The translations under genes were made by a program, and so were the position numbers. The notes beneath the pieces were generated by a model that worked only from the letters and a program-made list of their open reading frames with translations, had not been told where the DNA came from and made no database searches. From Heterodera schachtii (taxonomy: Eukaryota; Nematoda; Chromadorea; Rhabditida; Heteroderidae), in assembly GCA_023374025.1 (NCBI GenBank), contig SIJG01000079.1, positions 310,001 to 374,000 of the forward strand: a DNA stretch of 64,000 nucleotides, read 5' to 3'. Below are positions 36,838 to 46,652 of the stretch, piece by piece. The first letter of the stretch is position 1; each line of letters starts with the position of its first letter.

Positions 36838-37840
36838 TATAAGAGATTTTGATTTTTTCTCTCCAAATCAAATAAATGTAACAATTCAAAATATTAAAAA
36901 AATTGATACGTAAAAAAGATAATGATGATATAATAAATGGTGGATATTTTGAAATTTTTTAAATTAAAGTTACCAGCTGATAATGGGACCACGCTGCCAA
37001 TGCCGGAATTTCTTCCTGCGCATTGGCAAGACGGTCGAGGGCGGCATTCAATGTGTCGACGAATTCCTGCAAATGCAGCTCGATGAAGCGAGCTGGAAAC
37101 GGGCGAAAGACGACGATGATTCGGCTTCCTAGAAGCCTCGAAGATCGGCCGTTTGCATTGGCGAAAGGATGCACAAAAACTTTATAATAACAATAAAATT
37201 TTAATAAACTTTTTAAAAATTTAAGGTGCTAAAGTAAGTTCGGTATCACTTTTTGTGACAGTTAATGATACAGGATAAAAAAATCATATATGGAATATGT
37301 ATTTTTAATTTAAAAAGTTTTTCTGAATTTTAAATATTGAAAAATCTTTGAATTATAAAATTTATAATTATTTTTTTGAGTCTATAAGAGATTTTGATTT
37401 TTCCCTCCAAATCAAATAAATGTAAAAATTCAAATAATAAAAAAATTGATAAGTAAAACAGGTATGATGATACAATAAGTTAGAAGTGGATATTTTGCAA
37501 TTTTTAAATTAAAATTACCAGCTGATAATGGGACGATGCAGCCAATGCCGGAATTTCGTCCTGCGCATTGGCTACACGTGCGAGTGCGCTATTCAACGTG
37601 TCAACAAATTCTTGGAGGCGAAACTCAATGAGCCGAGCTGGCAACGGGCAAAAGACGATAATGGTTTGGCTTCCTTCTCGTCTGACAATTGCAATGTCTC
37701 GGGTTTGGAAGGCACTGCCTTGTAAGCCATCGTGTTTTGGCGATATTGCTTCAATTACAATCCGGTACAACGAACACATCGTCTGTTGGTGAATGCATAA
37801 ATTAAGCTCGAGAATCAAGACCCCGGGTGCGACTTTCAAA
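36838..37840. repeat. Tandem duplication of about 540 bp with an open frame in each copy
   Basis: Copy 1 starts at about 36838 and copy 2 at about 37377; both begin TATAAGAGATTTTGATTTTT. Each has a GC-richer core (36990-37130 and 37520-37670). On the minus strand both cores are open and similar, containing LQEFVDTLNAALDRLANAQE in copy 1 and a conservative variant in copy 2, and both stop at a CAGCTG/GTAA-like donor. The plus strand is also partly open. This looks like a duplicated exon or a small gene pair, but I do not recognise the protein. Confidence 0.6.
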
Positions 37841-38704
37841 GTATAAAATCATTTAAATATAAAAGAAATTTTAACCTTAATTAGGGAAAATTTATGTGGA
37901 TATTTAGGATTTTTGGTGCAGATTTTCTGCTCATTTTGTGGTTTCATGTGGATATAATTAGGGATGCAATTTTATATTGCTAAAAAGTGCCAAAATAGCT
38001 AGTTTTTAGTTTCTAAAAAACACCCAAAATAGTTGCCAAAAATAGGTAAATAATTGCCAAAAATAGGTAAATAATTGCTAAAACTTACAAATTTAGGGGT
38101 GTAAAATCGAAAACTTTCTTCAAAAAGCAAAAATATTATGCCAAACCATTAATGAGATAAATAATTTTCAAAATCAGAAATTATCGTCAATAAAATAAAT
38201 AAATCAATTTTGGAGATGCTTTTTTGAGAAACTTTTCATTTCTGAGGGGTGTGTTTTTGAAAATTTTCGGGTCGATTCTTAGGGGTGTATTTTTGAAAAA
38301 AAAATTAAGTCGGTTCTTAGGGGTGTATTTTTCCTTTTTATTGCATTTTTGTTAACAAATTTGGGCAAAACGCCAAAATAGTTGAAAATAGTTTTTTTTC
38401 AAAAATTTATAGTTTTTAGTTGCTAAAATAAACAACTAGAAAATAGTTGCTAATAACTCGAAAAGTAGCTTAACAACCCCCCTAAAAAACATGTTTTTCG
38501 TGCTTTTCAGGCTATAGGGAGCTCAGGAAAAAAATAATGAAAAAACTATAAATTGCATCCCTAGATATAATTACAATACCTAGTTGTATTTGTTCAAGAA
38601 AAAAATTATAGAAAATAAAATGAGTCTTAATTTAGGAACTAAAACAAATTCATCTTATAACAAGTTTCGGATTCGTCCTTGAATGGCAAGGACGTCCTGG
38701 AAAA

Positions 38705-39258
38705 GGCTCCCGGACTTTTCGACAGAGGACTTTTAGACAGAAGGTCTTTTCGACAGCAAAGGACATTTCGACAGTAAATGACTTTTCGACAGAAACACAA
38801 AAAAAACTAATTCTATTAAAATAAATTATATTGTCTTTTAAATTAACATACAAATTTGCATTACTAAATCATTATTACTGGGGATACGATTTTCACATTT
38901 TTTACTAAGAAAAATATCAGAAAACATACTTTTAAGAATCGGCCCCGAAAGTTTTCAAAAATATACCTCTAAGAAGAATGAAAAATTTTCTCAAAAATTA
39001 ATCTCCAAATTTACTATTTATTTTCTTGGTAATAATTTTTAATTTTAAAAACAATTTATCTCAATACTGATCTGGCTTAATTTTGTTGCTTTTTCGATAA
39101 AATTTGCGATTTTACATTCCTAAAATTGAAACTTAATTACTTTTTGAAATGTCTACTGTCGAAAAGTTCCCTCATTAATTTATAATATTTCTGTCGAAAT
39201 GTCCTTTGCTGTCGAAAAGTCCTCTGTCGAAATGTCCACTGTCGAAAAGTCCGGCGCC
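38705..39258. mobile_element. Foldback element with TTTTCGACAG tandem-repeat arms
   Basis: The left arm (about 38705-38795) and right arm (about 39155-39258) are inverted copies made of 14-19 bp units of the type GGACTTTTCGACAGAAA. The flanking duplication is CCTGGAAAA (38696-38704 and 39259-39267), nine bases and exact. The outer ends are GGCTCCCGGACTTTTCG and the complement of GGCGCCGGACTTTTCG. The centre is AT-rich and non-coding, with an old TTAGGGGTGTATT-type repeat. Confidence 0.85.
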
Positions 39259-39498
39259 CCTGGAAAATGGGCCTTGTAACTTGAAAATTTGTAAGTATCC
39301 TTGAATTCAAGATGTCCTTGAAAATGAGCATTGCAAGAAATAATTCCAAAAATTTTAATTTTTACCTTATACCTATACCAAATTTTATTAACTTATTGCA
39401 TTATTGAAGCAAAATCTGGTACTAAATTGCACAAAAATTTCCAAATTTTTAAAAATTTGATTAACACCCAAAAAGCGCTAAAAATGATAAGTTTTGGA

Positions 39499-40171
39499 CG
39501 GTTTACCTCAGTTGGGCGCGCACGGTTGGGCGCTCACGGTTGGGCGCTCACGTTTGGGCGCGCACGGTTGGGCGCCAGCACGTTTGGGCGCCGGCACGAT
39601 TGGGCGCCAATATTCCAACAATTTTTTAATTTGTTTTTTTATTAAAAATATTTTAAAGCGACTATAAAATTTCCAAAAATAAGGCAATCATATGTTTTAC
39701 TGGTCCATAAAATTTTTTTTGAAACTTTTCTGAAAATTCTAAAAACATGTTTTTAGGGCTCTTTTGAGGCGCTGAGTACGAATCCGATCTTTTTTTTGGT
39801 CAATTCCGAACCCCTAAACCGAATTCGAACAAAAAACCAAAAAATCAAAAGTTTGAATTTTCGACTTTTTGTTTGAATTCGTGTCACGATTCAGAATTGG
39901 TCGAAATTGATGCCGGATTCGTGATCAGCGACCCTGAAAATCCTTAGAAACATGTTTTCATGATTTTTGAAAAAAATTTTTTTCAAAAATGTTCGAATTC
40001 GGGTTAGGGGTTCGGAACTACATTTTTAATAAAAAAAAAATTAAAAAATTGTTGGAATATTGGCGCCCAAACGTGCCGGCGCCCAAACGTGCTGGCGCCC
40101 AACCGTGCGCGCCCAAACGTGAGCGCCCAACCGTGAGCGCCCAACCGTGCGCGCCCAACTGAGCGAGTCCG
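39499..40171. mobile_element. Foldback element with GTTGGGCGC tandem-repeat arms
   Basis: Arms of about 140 bp contain six or seven 14-16 bp units (GTTGGGCGCTCACG and variants) in the same order on both sides but inverted. GTTTTGGA flanks the element (39491-39498 and 40172-40179), an exact 8-bp duplication. The outer ends start CGGTTTACCTCAG and CGGACTCGCTCAG. The interior carries the core motif twice (CTGAGTACGAATCCGA and GGATTCGTGATCAGCG). The frames encoding repeated WALTFGRARLGA are repeat translation, not protein. Confidence 0.87.
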
Positions 40172-40478
40172 GTTTTGGAAGAACCTATTAACAAATTCCC
40201 CCACCCCCATTCCCAAAAAGTCTTTCGGAAAAAGCACCCGCAAGAATTGTTGTGACAAGTAAAAAAAAAAATGGTCCTCGCTATTATCTCAAAATCGCAA
40301 AATCCGCCTTTTTGGTGAAAATCTTAACAAATTACTACGGAAAATTGAAGAATATGTGTACCAAACCAAATTCGACGAATGCTATGTCATTCGACGCCTC
40401 TCTTTCTGTAATGCTCGAATCCGAAAGAATTTTTTGGCGGAAAGCATTTTGGGCCGAGTTACAGACCCGGGAGTGAAG

Positions 40479-40868
40479 GGTAAAAACCCAACTCGTACTA
40501 GGCCAACTCGTACTGCCCCAACTCGTACTGTTTTTCGACAAAAAAATCGTCATAACTTTTGTTAAAGTCGGCCAAATTAAACATTCTTGGTATCATTCAA
40601 TAGTCCTTAAAATTCTCTATCTATCCACCATGTTTCAAAAAATTTGATCAAGTTTGATATTTTTTTACGATTTTTGGTCATAACTTTTTTGAAAAGCAAT
40701 AAAATTTTCTTGCATTTTGCAGGTAGATAGAGAACGTTAAGGGCTATCGAATGATACCAAGAATGTTTAATTTGGTCGACTTTAAAAAAAGTTATGACGA
40801 TTTTTTTGTCGAAAAACAGTACGAGTTGGGGCAGTACGAGTTGGCCTAGTACGAGTTGGGTGTCGTCC
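40479..40868. mobile_element. Foldback element with CCAACTCGTACT tandem-repeat arms
   Basis: Each arm opens with three copies of a 15-bp unit containing CCAACTCGTACT and continues for about 150 bp in near-perfect inverted match. GAGTGAAG flanks both ends (40471-40478 and 40869-40876). The two arms leave only a short loop, so the transcript could form a hairpin of more than 150 bp. There is no coding capacity. Confidence 0.85.
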
Positions 40869-41696
40869 GAGTGAAGTGGCCAAATGGCTGTGGGACTGAA
40901 CCGTCCAAAGCCCTAAAACGCATAAAATGCAACAAAAAAATATATCAATCTCTTCCTCTCGGCATGTAAAGGATGAATGCGAAAGAATTTTTTATCCAAA
41001 AGGAAATTTACACTACCGCCCTGTTCGGCGCCCGTAAAGCTCTGCGGGAAAATCTAGTTACAATTTGTTAAACGATATGACATCTAAAAAATTGGACTTT
41101 TTGGCTATGTTAAAAATGAAAGAAATTTTTAATGGTTTTTTATTTTCGGTGGTTGGAATTTTTTTTATTATTTCTTCTCTAAAAAATTGTTTCTTTTTTC
41201 CTAATCTTCAAAAATATTTGCTCTCAACCTCCCCTCCTCCCATTTTTACGGATGCAAAAAATCTCATGTCTCGTGCCAAAATGAGACACGAGACGAGCAA
41301 TATCCCTGCTACATATTGTACTAGTATTTAAGCTTTTTCATTTCAAAATATCGTAATGAAACAAAATTAATTTCGACTTTTTTAAAAAACAAAGTTTATT
41401 GATGGCGAAATGTTTATTATAAATAAATAACGTAAAGGTTGGTTGTTCACCGAAGTTGTTTTGTCTTTTTGGTGTTACATAGTAGGCGTCTCCGGGGAAA
41501 AATAGAAAAATTTAAAAGTATAAGCGTTTCTTTTGGATATTTCCCTTGTTATATAAATGAAACATAAATAATTTAATGTTTGTTTTTTAATTAAGCGATA
41601 TTTGAAGTCTCATAAACAGAATTCTATCATTCCCTGTGGTAGTGAATTTCAAAAACCGTTAAAGCACTTTTCATCAGTTTTCTTTGGCAGTGAAAT

Positions 41697-42022
41697 ATGC
41701 GAGCGAAGGTAATCAAAATCAATTTTTCACTTTTACATTGGTTGGTCATTTCGTCCATTGACCCAAACATAATTGGGAATTAGCATTTTTACAACCATAA
41801 CGGTTGGGTCGAACGCTTTTCACTTTCGTTATCAACGGCTCAACCCTATGAATGCCGTTTTCTTGCATTTTCTTTTGAATTTTATAGTTTTCCTACAAAA
41901 AGTGCCGCTTTCAATTCATACTATTGCCTTTTTTTTAACACTGGCAATAAAAAGTTCACCTTCAGTGGCGTAAGAAGCGAATGCGTCGACTGAAGCGCAA
42001 GCGAAGACAGGCGAAGAAGTGA
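41697..42022 (+). CDS. rpl-41: Large-subunit ribosomal protein eL41 (RPL41)
   Basis: Two exons, 41697-41708 (MRAK) and 41966-42022 (WRKKRMRRLKRKRRQAKK), encode 22 residues. This is the smallest ribosomal protein, a single basic helix bridging the two subunits. The invariant start MRAKWRKKRMRRLKRKRR is complete; the C terminus is three residues shorter than the usual 25 and lacks the common ending RSK. The intron is GT-AG and splits the gene after codon 4. A TTTGGCAG sits about nine bases upstream of the ATG and could be a trans-splice acceptor. The gene is far too short for ordinary gene finding. Confidence 0.9.
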
Positions 42023-42781
42023 GAAGAGCGGCAAAAGGGCGAACGGACAGCGGAAAGAATGGCGAATCATTTGGCCGACAGTAAACACTCAATTCGGCAC
42101 CATGTTTTTCTTTTATTTTCATGCTATGCCATTAGCACTAAACCAATGGACCGATGTTAGGGAGACATTTCGGAACTATAACATTCAAAACATTGAGCAA
42201 ATTCTTTTTTTTTTGTCAGCTTCTGAGTATACAATTAAAATAACACGGCCACGGTTAAGCGCACTTGCATTTTTCGACCTCATGAGAATAAAGTATTACA
42301 TTTGTTAATTAATATTCAAAACATTTGCATTGAAATGCCACTGCGTTTTATTCGCATTTTATTATAATTAATTTGCAGGTTTTATAGTTTCACAAGTTAT
42401 TAAAACACCCTAGTTAATTAACCCTGTTGGGAAGTTAAGTTATTAAGAATAAGCTCAAGTACAGTCGCAGATAATATTCGAAAGCAGTGATGCTTGCCCA
42501 CCCCCCCCTCTTAACAGAAATTTTCAAAATGCGAGAAATGTTATTTTTGTAGAGCTTTTCGGGCTCTCACACTTAATTCGAATGGCAACAAAAAACTAAT
42601 TTTTTGTCCATGAATGAAGATAAGGACATTTAGTTGAATGGTCGCATAAAACTTAATGTTCTTGAGTCAAATTAATATCCGAGCCGCAGGTTGCATAGAA
42701 TCGAGAATTCCTCATTTAAATCATTGTTTCATTATTCTAGTTTTTCAGCGATCTCATTTATATTAACAAATTCTCTGTAAA
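42023..42781. other. Spacer between eL41 and BTB genes
   Basis: The 3' part of the eL41 transcript presumably lies at the start. The rest is AT-rich and I see no gene or clear repeat. A short C run is at about 42500. Confidence 0.5.
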
Positions 42782-45700
42782 ATGCCCGGACGTCCATTTG
42801 CGAAGAAGAAACTGCGCGAAATTTTTAAATTGGATGAGATTAAAACGCGCACTGAATTTGTGGATGCCGGAGAAATGGAAGTGACCATCTCCTATCCGGA
42901 AATTCCGGAGAGTTCGGTTTGCACATACAAATCGGCTACCTACAAATTCGGATGTCTGCCATGGTTTGTTTTTGGGGAATTGTCATTTCTGATCCCATGA
43001 AGAACGGAAAAACATGCAATTTATCCAAAAATTTTCAACATTTCATTTTTTGCAAAAAAAAAAAAACAACATTTCTAAAATTATTACCAACTTGGGCAAT
43101 TTATCCAAAAATTTACCATTTCTAAAATTATTTTAAATGTAAAAAAAATTAGAAATTTGTTAAAAATAAATGTTTCTCTTTTAACATTTAGGCACATTGA
43201 ACTCCATCGACATTTTCGGTGTGGTACTGGCATTCTGGGAAACGGACGACCGAAGCAAGTGATCAAGGTTTGTTTGTTTTGCGTATTTGTTTCCCTGACA
43301 GTGAATGAGTGAGTTGATCATGGTTTTTCGGTTACATTTGAAGATACAATTTATGATTATGCAAGAAACGATTAACAAATTTCGAGTCGAAATACAAAAA
43401 AAAAAAAAAAAAAAATTAATTCAACAATAAAAGTATTGATGTCCAACTTTTTGGGGGTGTGTGCTCCCCCTGACATTCCTATTGTTAGAATTTCCCTATT
43501 TTCATTGATTCCTATAATTCTTGCCCATTTTCGGTGGCCTTGGTTTGTTCATACCAGGACACGGCCGATTGGACTGCCAAAGCGACCGGCACAGTGACCA
43601 TGAAAAAATGGCCGGACAAATTGCCAAAGTGCAGCGGAAGCCAGCAACATTCGGACGAGCTCAAAGAGGTATTCTTTATGGCATATTTTTCTATCAACCT
43701 TATAGAGAACCTGTACATACAAAAAATACTTTCAACAAATTGGCTCACAAAATCCTGATAATTGATACGAAATGATTATAATTGTTCAATTTTCATTGTT
43801 TCAACGCCTCCCTTAAATTTAGCACTTCTCGCGCAAATTCACCAATTCCCAGCCGAAAATGATGATCACTAAAGACTTCCCGTTGCCTCCTCCCGTGGAT
43901 GGCGGCAGTGCACGCGTTCTTCCCCCTTCCACTGGGGCGGCGGCGGACGCGCAGGCGTACGTCAGCGCGAAGAGCAAGCGGGTCAAGTTCCGGCTGGAGT
44001 TCATCCTGCACAACGTGCGCAAGAGGTTGATTTGTTGGAGCAGTCCATGCATTTAAAAAAGGGCAATAAAAATAGTCAATAATTTTTAATACGAACAGAT
44101 TTCGTGTCTTTGAATCGTCATAAAAAACTAAGAAGAATTGGTGGGAGGGGGTAGAAATTATTGTCCGATTTGCTATGGATCGTTTAAATTTGTAAAACCA
44201 TTTTTCATGCAAAAATATTTTCCAATTGGTGCTTATTAGCATCGTTTTTTTGTTTCAGTTTCTTCCCAATTTTGGACTTTGGTAAGCCTTCGGCATCGTC
44301 CAACGCCATTGTCAAAGTGGGAAATGACGGCAAGCACAAATTTTACGTCAACAAAGAAGTATGTTTTTTTTTGTGGGAAAGGGAGGGCAAATGAATTTAA
44401 ATTTAAAAAACAAAAATTTTTTCACTAAAACCCCTTTTTAAATGCTATTTTTTGCAGTTGCTCTCAATGTTTTCCGAGGGCTTCGAGCGCATGTTCAACA
44501 GTGAGGGCTTTCGCGAGCAGCGCACCCAGGAAGTGGAGCTGAAGACCGTGTCGCCGGACGTGTTCCGCGAGTTTTTGTACATCATTTACCCGAGTCACAA
44601 GCGTCCGCATGGTATTTTTGGGTGCACTTCATTTCCCCCCCCCCCCCCCCCCCCCCCGTCGTTGCCCCCCCCCCCCCCGTCGTTTCCCCCCCCCCCCCCC
44701 CCCGGTCGTTTCCCCCCCGGGTCGTTTCCCCCCCACGTCGTTTCCCCCCGAAAAATTTTTAAAAAAAAATTTTAAACCTAGCAATTTTTTATAAAAAAAT
44801 TCTTAGGAATTTTCTTACAATTAGCACAAAAATTTCAAGAAAAAAAATTTTTTTTTAGAAAATTTTTGAAAAACTTACCAGTTCATCACGAAATTTCTAA
44901 AAAACCACTGAAAAATTTCTCAAAAAAATTTTTTTCTTGAAATTTTCGTACTAAGAAAATTCCTAAGAATTTTTCTATGAAAAATTTCTGGGGGGGGGGG
45001 GAGGGAAACGACCTGCTCCGGGTATTTTTATTAGAAAAATCATTCAATATACAGTTTACCCAAGATAATTGGAGGGGGAGGCACCACCCAACGAACTTTT
45101 TTAAATTCTTCATCCATTTCACTTTATTTTGGGGTTTTAGAGGAGGGAGACCCAAATTTCTGATTTAAATATTTATCAATTTCTAAAGTAGCTTCCTTAT
45201 ATTCTGTTTTAGTGCCAAATACGCGTGGACTGCTCGAACTCGCCCGCATGTATTTCATTCCAACCGTGACTGCGATGTGCGAGCAGTGTTTGTTGCAAGC
45301 GACCGAGACGGACATGGTGGTGGGCGAGCGGCTCAAACTGGCGGACGAATACGGACTGTTGCGTTTGAAGGTACAACACCTTCTTACAGACCTTTTATTC
45401 AATACAAAACTGCCATAATGTCAATAGGTTTTTAAGTAAGAAAAATTATTTTGGAATTGAAAGTCCATCTAATTTTAGTTATTTCACATTTAAATTTAAA
45501 TTTTTTTCTGTTAATTACCTCGTCTTCTCATCACAGGCCAACATCATGCAGAAGACGGACCCGAACGCGTTGCGCGACATCCAAGGACTGCGGGAGGATA
45601 CGTTGAGTATGCTGGTGCGCAAGTTGCAGAACCGGGACAAACTGCAGCGAGAGAAGGAGAAGCGGATGCAGCAGACGCGAAAGGACGACGGCGGAGAGGC

Positions 45701-46074
45701 GATGGAAGTGGACGGCAAACAGGTGGGAGAGAGGGAGAGGAAAGTGGACCCCAATCTTCAGTGGCTAATGATGGGATTTTCTGTCCAAAAAATAACAAAT
45801 ACCTCATAAACATACTTGAAGCGGGCTGGGGAGGATTTCCGGAAAATCCCGAGACGGGAATTGTTCTCTCGATTATGTGACATTTGCATGCCCTGACATT
45901 TTTGTTCACTGCTTTAAATCAAAGAAAATAACACCTCTTGTAACACCAAAACAGTCACTCTTTTTCCAGGGCACTTCCACTGGCCATGGTGCCGCCGCCG
46001 CTTCTTCAGCTCGGGCATCCAACCGCGGCCATCATCGCAGTCGAATGGAACAACAACGCCACCACCATCACTAG
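42782..46074 (+). CDS. BTB/POZ-domain protein with BACK-like region
   Basis: Nine exons: 42782-42963, 43192-43267, 43558-43668, 43823-44025, 44259-44358, 44458-44611, 45213-45370, 45537-45722 and 45970-46074; 424 residues with every phase consistent. The N-terminal third (to about residue 190) resembles the beta-rich, MATH-like modules that precede BTB in nematode BATH proteins, with LPWHIELH, but I cannot assign it firmly. The BTB fold spans about residues 205-300: IVKVGNDGKHKFYVNKELLS, then VSPDVFREFLYIIYP, then GLLELARMYFIP. A BACK-like helix region and a Lys/Glu coiled tail with HHRSRMEQQRHHHH follow. Many BTB proteins are substrate adaptors for CUL3 ubiquitin ligases. Intron 6 holds a foldback element whose flanking duplication includes the splice donor. 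Confidence 0.85.
44620..45020. mobile_element. C-rich foldback element in BTB intron 6
   Basis: The left part is C runs broken by GTCGTTTCC units; the right end is G runs plus GGGAAACGACCTGCTCC, so the arms are inverted. The middle also pairs (AAATTCTTAGGAATTTTC with its complement). GGTATTTTT stands on both sides (44611-44619 and 45021-45029). The left copy of this duplication begins one base before the splice donor of intron 6, which therefore survived the insertion. Relatives with GGAGCAGCTCGTTTCC-type ends lie in introns near 51310, 59070 and 61740-61930. Confidence 0.75.
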
Positions 46075-46652
46075 TGACGGCCGATGGGATTACCATAACG
46101 AACAGAGAGAAGAAAGACACGGGACAAACACAGAAAATCAGATACCATTTATTATGATCATTTCACTCTCTCCATTTTCCACCATTTATCATCTTCCCCT
46201 ACTCAAAGAGCGTTCGACTTTTTCAGCAGAAATGCCCGCTTTTCGCACACCATTTTCGGAATTGTTACGCTTTCAAACTTTGAAAACTTTTCGTGGGGGA
46301 CATTATAAATTATTTCTGTCAATGTTTTATGGTGTGTTTGCTTGAGCAATTCTGTGCCATTTATGAAAAGAGTATTTCTTGTTTTTGGCCTTATGGACAA
46401 ATGTTCCATTTTTGCAAGTTTCATTTGTAATATTTGATCATTTCCAATAATATCTCCCAGCATTTGTCTCTTTCACGCTTTTCTCCATGTTTTAAACACA
46501 GACGATGCCTTTCACTCACTCAGAATTAAATTTTTAATAAAACAGATTCTCGACTTACAATTAGCTGTTTAGAAAGTTTGACAACACACTCATTATGGGA
46601 TTTTAAATTTGCTAATTTAACACATATTTTCGCAATTTTGTTCCTTCCTGAA
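46075..46652. other. Spacer between BTB and TAF1B genes
   Basis: It must hold the BTB 3' end and the TAF1B promoter or trans-splice site. I see no other gene. Open frames here have no family match. Confidence 0.5.

Larger units (their letters stand above)
35953..41696. other. Large repeat-rich intergenic region
   Basis: I find no well-supported gene. A CCGGGAC/GTCCCGG simple repeat lies at about 35930-36015. A tandem duplication covers 36838-37840. Dispersed TTAGGGGTGTATTTTT motifs occur at about 38095-38340 and, reversed, 38930-39000. Three foldback elements occupy 38705-40868. Confidence 0.5.

Noticed and set aside
39504..40258. Two open frames encoding repeated WALTFGRARLGA
   Set aside because: They are translations of the GTTGGGCGC arms on opposite strands; the identical peptide from both arms shows it is the repeat, not a gene.
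38705..40868. Regular short repeats that might be read as a CRISPR array
   Set aside because: Units are tandem without unique spacers, the arms are inverted, the host is a eukaryote and target duplications flank each element.
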